Part shown: piece by piece, positions 1-4,756 of the stretch
Layout of the letters: the number at the start of each line of letters is the position of its first letter
Position numbering within the stretch: the stretch's first letter is position 1
Source of the DNA: Chlamydiia bacterium
GTDB taxonomy: Bacteria > Chlamydiota > Chlamydiia > Chlamydiales > Simkaniaceae
Direction: 5' to 3'
Assembly: GCA_020440405.1 (NCBI GenBank)
Contig: JAGROF010000176.1
Span: 1 to 7,072, forward strand
Length of the DNA stretch: 7,072 nucleotides
Made by a program: the position numbers and the translations under genes
Notes under the pieces: model-generated
Told to the model about the DNA's origin: nothing
The model's database searches: none
What the model saw: only the letters and a program-made list of their open reading frames with translations

Positions 1-11
1 ACCACCGAGAG

Positions 12-63
12 CACAGAGGACACAGAGAGGTTCTTTTTCTCTCCGATCTCTCTGTCCTCTGTG
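12..63. repeat. Imperfect inverted repeat (CACAGAGGACA hairpin)
   Basis: CACAGAGGACA at 12-22 is the exact reverse complement of TGTCCTCTGTG at 53-63, and GAGAG at 25-29 pairs with CTCTC at 48-52 across a two-base bulge (23-24). The loop is 30-47. The purine-rich CACAGAGGACACAGAG wording resembles simple dispersed repeats seen in many bacterial genomes. It may end a gene lying to the left of the window, but no clear U-run follows either arm, so I do not call it a terminator. Confidence 0.6.
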
Positions 64-86
64 GTTGTTTGGGTATGTAGCTGAAT

Positions 87-249
87 TAGGGCGTGTCGTC
101 AAATACTACTTGTTGTACTTGCCCTTTCTATGGAAAATTTCTGCGTTGCCCTTCTTCGCGAGCCCAATTTGGGCTCACTCCATCGGACGCCTTGAACTTT
201 CCTCATAGAAAGAACCTTTCCAACAAGAATTATTTAACGACACACCCTA
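87..249. mobile_element. 163-bp palindromic MITE-like element
   Basis: The terminal arms TAGGGCGTGTCGTCAAATA (87-105) and, read on the other strand, TAGGGTGTGTCGTTAAATA (231-249) match at 17 of 19 positions. The pairing continues inward around the same centre, base 168: CTTGTTG 109-115 with CAACAAG 221-227, CTTTCTATG 124-132 with CATAGAAAG 204-212, and a tip hairpin GAGCCCA 160-166 with TGGGCTC 170-176 around a 3-nt loop. The whole element could fold into one long hairpin. Each end carries TA, which fits a TA target duplication as made by IS630/Tc1-type or IS5/IS427-type transposases. It has no coding capacity, so a non-autonomous miniature element is the best reading. Its right end lies only 35 bp before the start of the lipoprotein gene, so it may supply or disrupt that gene's leader. 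The parent transposase is not in the window. Confidence 0.75.
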
Positions 250-284
250 GACAAGTCCGCTCCTGAATGCTAGAATGTTTTCTC

Positions 285-1238
285 ATGAAACGTTTAAGAT
301 GTGTGTTTTTGCTTTTTTTCATTCTTGCGATTGCGGGGTGCTACAGGGTTCCTGATAAGATCGAGCCTCAGGTGAACTTTTCTGTGCAGGATAAATATCT
401 TAAACAGCTGCCCCCTGCATTTCCTTCCCTCGATGCAACAGAAAAAAGCGAGCCATGGGGACAAGAATATCTGATTGCTCAGAGATTTGCAGAGCATCTC
501 GACCTCTACCGCGCTGTGACGACATTTAAGCGAGCGGAGTTTCTGCTCCCTCCTGGAAAACCAGAGCGCCTAGAAGAGATCCAATATCAGATTCTTTTGA
601 GCTATTATTTAGGCAAGCGGTATGAACAAGTTGTTCAAGAGTTTGTTCATTCTGCGCTTTACACAGCAACAAAGACGTTTCCCGCCTACCACGACCTCTT
701 GATTATCATGTATGAGAGTTATTTAGAGGTGGGGGATGAAGAAAAAGCATACTACGTCTTCCGGGTGATTGAACACCACTACCCTGACACAGCCAAGCGG
801 CTGAAACTTTCCACGGCCCTGATCGATGGGGATCTCGATACGCTCCGGACGATCGAGAGGACAGACCCCTCAAAGCAATACATTGCCGAGCTCCTCCAGA
901 CTTACGATTCAAAAAAAAAATCTGTGAAGAAAGCGCAGACGCTGAATGCGCTTCTTCCTGGAGCAGGTTACCTCTATGTCGGACAAAAACAGTCTGCTCT
1001 AACGGCTTTCCTACTCAACGGTCTTTTCATTTGGGCCTCCGTCCATTTCTACTCGAAAGGAAATTATGCAGCTGGAGCCATCTTTACAAGCTTTGAAGCG
1101 GGATGGTATTTTGGAGGAATCTATGGAGCTGGAGAAAGCGCTAAGCTCTATAATGAGCGCCTCTATGAACAAGAGGCCTATCCCATCCTAAACCGACAGG
1201 GGTATTTTCCTGTCCTAATGCTGAGATTTGGGTTTTAA
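285..1238 (+). CDS. Lipoprotein with helical (TPR-like) region and C-terminal LPGAG membrane domain
   Basis: The product is 317 residues from the preferred ATG at 285. An in-frame ATG at 267 would add six residues before the Lys-Arg start of the signal peptide, so it is less likely. No Shine-Dalgarno sequence precedes either start. Residues 1-19 form a lipoprotein signal: basic MKRLR, a hydrophobic stretch, then lipobox IAGC with Cys19 as the lipidated residue. Residues 59-205 are predicted all-helical with TPR-like spacing of aromatic and small residues, suggesting a protein-binding scaffold. A basic linker with Lys210-212 precedes LPGAGYLYVGQ (223-233) and two Gly/Ala/aromatic hydrophobic segments (about 235-255 and 260-281). 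This is a small domain of the TM2/DUF5683 style, and the chain ends in LMLRFGF. The next gene, an exported YidD paralogue, overlaps by one base (TAATG), so translational coupling and a shared envelope role are likely. The linker is encoded by a run of ten A residues (911-920). Exact function is unknown. Confidence 0.82.
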   Translation: MKRLRCVFLLFFILAIAGCYRVPDKIEPQVNFSVQDKYLKQLPPAFPSLDATEKSEPWGQEYLIAQRFAEHLDLYRAVTTFKRAEFLLPPGKPERLEEIQYQILLSYYLGKRYEQVVQEFVHSALYTATKTFPAYHDLLIIMYESYLEVGDEEKAYYVFRVIEHHYPDTAKRLKLSTALIDGDLDTLRTIERTDPSKQYIAELLQTYDSKKKSVKKAQTLNALLPGAGYLYVGQKQSALTAFLLNGLFIWASVHFYSKGNYAAGAIFTSFEAGWYFGGIYGAGESAKLYNERLYEQEAYPILNRQGYFPVLMLRFGF

Positions 1239-1621
1239 TGAAACTTCTTCTCCTGCTCTTTTTTTGCACCCTTCCTCTCTTTGCCGAAGTAGGGTTTGTT
1301 GAGCCTTGGGGAAAAGACTGTGAAATGGTGCCCCATACCAACCGTATTCCTCCTCTCCCTCAAAAATCTGGCCTCATGACCAAGCTGAGCGAATACATCA
1401 TCCTCTTCCACCAAAACATTATCTCCCCTGTCGATGGCCCCCGTAGCCACTTCCGCCCCACAAGCTCGCGCTACATGCTTCTTGCCATGCGTCGCCATGG
1501 CTTCATCAAAGGATATATCATGGGATGCGACCGTCTTCTTCGAGAAAACAAAGAGGAGTGGGTCTACCGCACCATTGAAATCGATGGCGAAACCTACAAA
1601 TGGGATCCTACGTTTAAATAG
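1238..1621 (+). CDS. Exported YidD-like protein lacking the family cysteines
   Basis: The product is 127 residues. Residues 1-16 are a signal peptide (MKLLLLLFF core, likely cleaved after LFA). Residues 50-103 match the YidD family (DUF37, membrane protein insertion efficiency factor): a helix YIILFHQN, then ISPVDGPR (62-69), the PTSSRY block (74-79), RRHGFIKG (85-92) and CDRLLR (97-102). Ordinary YidD is a short cytoplasmic inner-face protein encoded near rnpA and yidC that assists YidC. This one differs in having a signal peptide, a non-rnpA location and a 25-residue tail after the core. The family's GPRCxFxPTCSxY motif reads GPRSHFRPTSSRY here, so both cysteines are Ser (70 and 76), and the terminal CHPF-type motif is absent. 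The start overlaps the upstream lipoprotein stop (TAATG), implying coupled translation. It probably works in the periplasm with that lipoprotein. Family membership is well supported by motifs; the role is inferred. The 3' end overlaps the convergent der gene by 8 bp. Confidence 0.8.
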   Translation: MKLLLLLFFCTLPLFAEVGFVEPWGKDCEMVPHTNRIPPLPQKSGLMTKLSEYIILFHQNIISPVDGPRSHFRPTSSRYMLLAMRRHGFIKGYIMGCDRLLRENKEEWVYRTIEIDGETYKWDPTFK

Positions 1622-2987
1622 TATCTTCGAACTGCAGCGATTCTGAAAGGAACTCTGGGGCAGATATCTTTTTTTGAGATGTTTGCCGCTTCTTCCCTTT
1701 AAGATAGAAGGTAAGAGGGACCCCAGGATAGGGGTAGACCTTACGGAACTGATTGATGAGGTATTTTTTATAAGTCTCGCTAAGAAGGTCGGGATGATTG
1801 ACAAAGAAAACGAAGCGGGGGGGCATGGTATCGACTTGCGCCATGTAGTAGATGCGAAGGCGTTTGCCACGGAGCATGGGAGGATGAACCTTATGGAGGG
1901 TTTTTTCGATAAATTGGTTGAGTTGCCCGGTGGAAACCCGCTGCGTTAGACTAGAATAGACCTCTTGAATCAACGGGAAGAGATCTTCGATTTTCCGGCC
2001 AGTTTTGGCAGACCCAAAAAGGGTGGGGCAATGGGTGATGAAAGAAGCTTCGATCTCCAAGCTCTTTTTGCAATGCTCCATGCGATATCCTTTAACAAGA
2101 TCCCATTTATTGAAGAAGAGAATGCACCCCTTTCCTTTGTCTTCGATGGTATTGGCAATTCTTTTCTCTTGGTGGGTCATTCCCTCTTGGGAGTCGAGCA
2201 TGAGAATACAGATATCAGCCCGCTCAATCGCTCGTTCTGTCCGAATGGCCGCAAACTTATCGACCACTTCAGGCTCTGATTTCTTGCGGCGAATCCCTGC
2301 AGTATCGATAAACGTTAAGGTCTCTCCTTGAAAAGAGACAGCCACATCAATGGAATCGCGGGTCGTTCCTGCAATGGGGCTCACTACACAACGCGACTCA
2401 TCTAGAAGGGTATTGATCAGGGTCGATTTTCCCACGTTGGGACGCCCAATGATTGCAACCTTAATTCCCTTTGCTCCTTCCTTTTCTTCTTGAGACAGAG
2501 GGCAAGGCTCAAGGGCCACTTCAAGCATTTCAACAATGTTATGTCCTTGACTAGCAGAAACAGAAACCATCGCTTCGATCCCTAAAGCATAAAAGGGAGC
2601 TAACACAGAGGCATCTTCATTGTCCATCTTGTTGACTGCCAAAGTGACAGGCTTTCCACTTTTTAAGAGAATTTGTGCGACATGCTCATCCAAATGCGTG
2701 AGCCCCACACGAGAATCAACAACCATGATGAGACTATCCGCTTCTTCAATCGCAATCTCTGCTTGTCGCTTCACTTCTTCTGCAAAGGGAATACGCCCCC
2801 CCTCATCGATTCCCCCTGTATCAATGATCTCAAACGGGCGTCCAAAAAGCTCTGCCTCAGCATAGAGACGGTCACGGGTGACCCCCTCCATTTCATCGAC
2901 AATGGCAATTCGCTTTTTAGCAATCCGGTTGAATAGGGCAGACTTTCCCACATTGGGGCGTCCAATCAAAGCAATTTTTGGTTTCAT
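1614..2987 (-). CDS. der: Ribosome-assembly GTPase Der (EngA)
   Basis: This is a 457-residue tandem GTPase needed for 50S ribosomal subunit maturation in the cytoplasm. Both G domains are complete. Domain 1 has G1 GRPNVGKS (9-16), G2 Thr37 in GVTRDR, G3 DTGG (56-59), G4 NKMD (119-122) and G5 SAS (144-146). Domain 2 has G1 GRPNVGKS (181-188), G2 TTRD (208-211), G3 DTAG (228-231), G4 NKWD (293-296) and G5 SAK (326-328). The KH-like C-terminal domain spans roughly 349-430 and contains VHPPMLRGKRLRIYY and the PGVPL block near its end. About 27 residues follow (431-457), starting GKKRQ, basic then acidic; such tails vary between species. The ATG at 2987 gives the canonical N-terminus, directly before the first P-loop. 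The ribosome-binding site is weak. The gene is monocistronic or last in its unit: the upstream gene on the same strand ends 67 bp away. Its stop codon lies inside the end of the convergent yidD-like gene. Confidence 0.98.
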   Translation of the reverse strand: MKPKIALIGRPNVGKSALFNRIAKKRIAIVDEMEGVTRDRLYAEAELFGRPFEIIDTGGIDEGGRIPFAEEVKRQAEIAIEEADSLIMVVDSRVGLTHLDEHVAQILLKSGKPVTLAVNKMDNEDASVLAPFYALGIEAMVSVSASQGHNIVEMLEVALEPCPLSQEEKEGAKGIKVAIIGRPNVGKSTLINTLLDESRCVVSPIAGTTRDSIDVAVSFQGETLTFIDTAGIRRKKSEPEVVDKFAAIRTERAIERADICILMLDSQEGMTHQEKRIANTIEDKGKGCILFFNKWDLVKGYRMEHCKKSLEIEASFITHCPTLFGSAKTGRKIEDLFPLIQEVYSSLTQRVSTGQLNQFIEKTLHKVHPPMLRGKRLRIYYMAQVDTMPPRFVFFVNHPDLLSETYKKYLINQFRKVYPYPGVPLTFYLKGKKRQTSQKKISAPEFLSESLQFEDTI

Positions 2988-3030
2988 GCCATAGATGATA
3001 CCAGATGTCCGATTAAAAAAGTGATTATTT

Positions 3031-3045
3031 TAGAGGGTGTCGTCA
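3031..3045. repeat. Possible solo copy of the MITE terminal repeat
   Basis: The 67-bp spacer between der and the next gene contains GGGTGTCGTCA (3035-3045), preceded by TAGA. It resembles the 87-249 element's end, TAGGGCGTGTCGTCA, with a GT pair missing and one extra base pair near the TA. No partner arm is seen in the spacer. It could be a degraded element end, or chance. The same spacer also has TAGAG (3031-3035) facing CTCTA (3053-3057), too weak to call a terminator. Confidence 0.3.
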
Positions 3046-3054
3046 CGAGATGCT

Positions 3055-4065
3055 CTAGGACTGCCCCTGCCAAACAATCTGTTGCAATCCCTCCTTTCCA
3101 GAGGCTGTTAAAAGGACTGGGGTTCCCATTTGCCCTGGAGGTCCGACTTTAGCGGCAAGAATGGCATCTCCCATTAAGGAGAGGTGTGCTTGCTGCAACT
3201 TTTGAAAATCACCTAAAAAGGAACCAATATCATAGCCGAGAAGGAGATCTATTGACTGACTACAGTCCGCTTGACTGCCAAAGAACTCCGTGTGCAAGGT
3301 CATTCCTTTCCCTAAATATTGCTTTGCTCTTCCAAGGGTTCCTCGGATCGAAGCGGTTGCCTCTTCATTTAATTCAACTCGCGTCACTTCCTTTTCCTCA
3401 AAAGTCGTTTGAGCTTGTGCTTGAACCCCAAGGTAGATCGCAAGAATAATCAAAAGAATCCCCCCTCCAACAGAGATGGAGCGAACTTTTGAATCCCCTT
3501 TTGAGAAACATCCATATCCGAGTGCTCCTAACCCTACAGCTCCACATGTAGTAGCCACTACCATGTATTCCGGAGAAACTTTCCCCTGGACTTGAACTCG
3601 AATTCTTTCAGTCCTTTGTACCACATACTTGGGATCGACAAAATGGAGGTTGAGCGTGCCTTGCCAACCCGAGTCATGAAGTTGCTTCAAAATCAATGGA
3701 ATCAGCCGGCTTTCATTTCTTAGCGCCCCAGACGCAAAAAATACCACTGTAATCTCTTGTTTAAACACCGCCTGCCTGCCAACAGCATCGAGCACTGTTT
3801 GCTCATATGCTTTCCATAGGCGTTTGTTATTTAACTCAGGACACCCACATCCACTAGTCCCATCGTCGCAACGAAATTGACAAATCGATCCTGCATATTT
3901 TGCTGCAAACACCGGATCTTTATCACATTGTGGGGGACGTGTACAAACTTGCTGAGCAATTGTAGGGATGGAGCGCCGCTCTCCCTCAACATCACAGATG
4001 AAGGATTTATTCCTGTATTGACACTGAGTCCCTAAAGTCGTTGATAATACTAAATCTCTGGACAT
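3055..4065 (-). CDS. Cys-rich, Inc-like membrane protein with a split Rossmann-like domain (unknown function)
   Basis: I do not recognise this 336-residue protein by name. The start at 4065 is fixed by a good Shine-Dalgarno AGGAG (4076-4080, minus strand) ten bases upstream. There is no N-terminal signal peptide. Residues 15-75 carry eight cysteines (15, 24, 41, 47, 62, 66, 73, 75), suggesting a metal site or disulfides. Residues 104-148 look like strand-helix-strand of a nucleotide or SAM-binding Rossmann fold: ITVVFFASGAL, an amphipathic helix, then TLNLHFVDPKY. Two hydrophobic helices (about 167-186 and 196-214), separated by the short basic loop KGDSKVR, form a hairpin like the bilobed domain of chlamydial Inc proteins. 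After it, residues 254-336 resume an alpha/beta pattern (MTLHTEFFG, SIDLLLGYDIG, AILAAKVG, GTPVLLTAS) that could complete the fold. Secretion by a type III system and insertion in a host-derived membrane is possible but inferred. der follows 67 bp downstream on the same strand. Confidence 0.75.
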   Translation of the reverse strand: MSRDLVLSTTLGTQCQYRNKSFICDVEGERRSIPTIAQQVCTRPPQCDKDPVFAAKYAGSICQFRCDDGTSGCGCPELNNKRLWKAYEQTVLDAVGRQAVFKQEITVVFFASGALRNESRLIPLILKQLHDSGWQGTLNLHFVDPKYVVQRTERIRVQVQGKVSPEYMVVATTCGAVGLGALGYGCFSKGDSKVRSISVGGGILLIILAIYLGVQAQAQTTFEEKEVTRVELNEEATASIRGTLGRAKQYLGKGMTLHTEFFGSQADCSQSIDLLLGYDIGSFLGDFQKLQQAHLSLMGDAILAAKVGPPGQMGTPVLLTASGKEGLQQIVWQGQS

Positions 4066-4112
4066 CTCTCAAAGTCTCCTTCTTAACAAAATCTATAAAG
4101 AGAGTAGGCTTC

Positions 4113-4155
4113 ATGCATTTATTGATCAAACAATTTGTTTATGCAAAAGTATGCA
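4113..4155. promoter_or_regulatory. Cluster of short dyads and ATGCA repeats upstream of the 336-residue gene
   Basis: The 132-bp gap between the 89-residue and 336-residue genes is AT-rich. It contains TTGATCAA (4122-4129, palindrome), AAACAA-T-TTGTTT (4128-4140, a dyad with 6-bp arms) and ATGCA at 4113-4117, 4141-4145 and 4151-4155. The first ATGCA copy is within the palindrome ATGCAT, so it can pair with the others around the central dyads. This is a plausible operator zone for the minus-strand gene starting at 4065, but AT-rich DNA yields such words easily. I found no convincing -35/-10 pair here. Confidence 0.25.
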
Positions 4156-4157
4156 CA

Positions 4158-4178
4158 GAAAAGACTCCAAAAAAGTCT
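4158..4178 (-). terminator. Weak terminator-like hairpin after the Trp-rich gene
   Basis: On the minus strand, 20 bp past the stop of the 89-residue gene, AGACT (4174-4178) pairs with AGTCT (4162-4166) across a 7-nt T-rich loop. The 3' arm runs into TTTT (4158-4161, with 4162 part of the stem). The stem is only 5 bp, so termination would be inefficient and readthrough into the 336-residue gene is likely. Confidence 0.3.
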
Positions 4179-4197
4179 CTAAAACTTGATGAGAGAT

Positions 4198-4467
4198 CTA
4201 CCACCACCTTTTTGCCCAATGAGTGTCTGTTTTTTCTACCCATTTATTTTTGCGGATCTCTCTCCAAACAAATTTTTCTATATCATCGGGGTTGTCCAAA
4301 TTGATCCACAAAGAACAGTCCCAGTTTCCTGGAGTGCTCCAAGCTTGTTTAATTTCAGAATGGTCCCTCCATTCATTCCATGCGTCTTCTGGAGCACCAG
4401 CTTTCCATTTTACCCACACCCAAGCTCCCCAACGTGGTTCTGTAGTTTGATGTTTTTCCACTGCCAT
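4198..4467 (-). CDS. Small Trp-rich protein resembling a stand-alone Lrp/AsnC RAM domain
   Basis: The product is 89 residues with a clear Shine-Dalgarno AAAGGG (4474-4479, minus strand) six bases before the ATG, which supports it as a real gene. Fourteen of 89 residues are tryptophan, including the C-terminal Trp-Trp. The predicted order is beta-alpha-beta-beta-alpha-beta: GAWVWVKW (14-21), APEDAWNEWRDH (25-36), IKQAWSTPG (39-47), WDCSLWINLD (49-58), DDIEKFVWREIRK (61-73), WVEKTDTHW (76-84). This matches the ferredoxin-like RAM domain of Lrp/AsnC regulators (dimeric alpha/beta barrel), including the G-x-[YW]-D turn after strand 2 (Gly47, Trp49, Asp50). There is no DNA-binding helix-turn-helix, so it would be a small-molecule-binding or assembly domain alone. 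The fold is inferred from pattern only and the ligand is unknown. It has no signal peptide, so it is likely cytoplasmic. It lies upstream of the 336-residue gene on the same strand. Confidence 0.72.
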   Translation of the reverse strand: MAVEKHQTTEPRWGAWVWVKWKAGAPEDAWNEWRDHSEIKQAWSTPGNWDCSLWINLDNPDDIEKFVWREIRKNKWVEKTDTHWAKRWW

Positions 4468-4502
4468 AAATTACCCTTTGTTAAAAACCTCTTTTTATTA
4501 TT

Positions 4503-4531
4503 TCCATAAAAAATCTGATTAAAAATGTAAA
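4503..4531 (-). promoter_or_regulatory. Candidate promoter for the Trp-rich gene
   Basis: On the minus strand TTTACA (4526-4531) is followed after 17 bp by TATGGA (4503-4508), 35 bp upstream of the ATG at 4467. The -35 matches consensus at five of six positions; the -10 is poor beyond TAT. The surrounding DNA is very AT-rich, so this is tentative. The rest of the 289-bp gap 4468-4756 holds only the terminator at 4608-4666 and a small palindrome TCCTAATAGGA (4692-4702). Confidence 0.25.
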
Positions 4532-4607
4532 CTTAATTGGAATTAAAAAAGAATAGGCTCTGAAAGTATTCTTTTTATACGTGGGTTATGTTGTAAAGAG
4601 TTTGCTT

Positions 4608-4666
4608 AAAAAAAGGTTATACCCAAACAACTCCAAAAGTTGGATTTTTAGAGTTGTTTGGGTATA
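4608..4666 (-). terminator. Strong intrinsic terminator of the outer-membrane-protein operon
   Basis: On the minus strand TATACCCAAACAACTC (4651-4666) is followed by a 17-nt loop (4634-4650) and its perfect complement GAGTTGTTTGGGTATA (4618-4633), giving a 16-bp stem. After ACC comes an uninterrupted run of seven T residues (4608-4614). It starts about 90 bases after the stop codon of the 4757-5878 gene. Within the loop side, CAACT (4628-4632) can alternatively pair with AGTTG (4638-4642), a minor competing fold. Confidence 0.85.
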
Positions 4667-4756
4667 GTACGCCGTTGCTATTGAGAGAATCTCCTAATAG
4701 GAATTTCACCATAAGCTAAAATCTTTCCCTACAACAAGATCTATCGTCCTTTACAA

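Noticed and set aside
267..284. Upstream ATG at 267 as the lipoprotein start
   Set aside because: It would place MLECFL before the basic signal-peptide start MKRLR. The ATG at 285 gives a normal lipoprotein signal, though neither start has a ribosome-binding site.
1..284. Possible tRNA or small structured RNA in the gene-free left end
   Set aside because: The structure is a simple symmetric palindrome with terminal repeats. I see no cloverleaf, TTCGA loop or riboswitch-like core.
1235..1870. A 211-codon minus-strand open frame spanning the end of der and the whole yidD-like gene
   Set aside because: It lies antisense to the yidD-like gene and out of frame within der, both of which have strong family motifs. 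Its translation shows no recognisable domain.
4186..4509. Plus-strand open frame of 107 codons opposite the Trp-rich gene
   Set aside because: It is Pro/Phe/Ser-rich as expected for the complement of a Trp-rich coding strand, while the minus frame has a good ribosome-binding site and a plausible fold.
4692..4702. TCCTAATAGGA palindrome between the barrel gene and its terminator
   Set aside because: The arms are only 5 bp and nothing around it supports a binding site or hairpin function.
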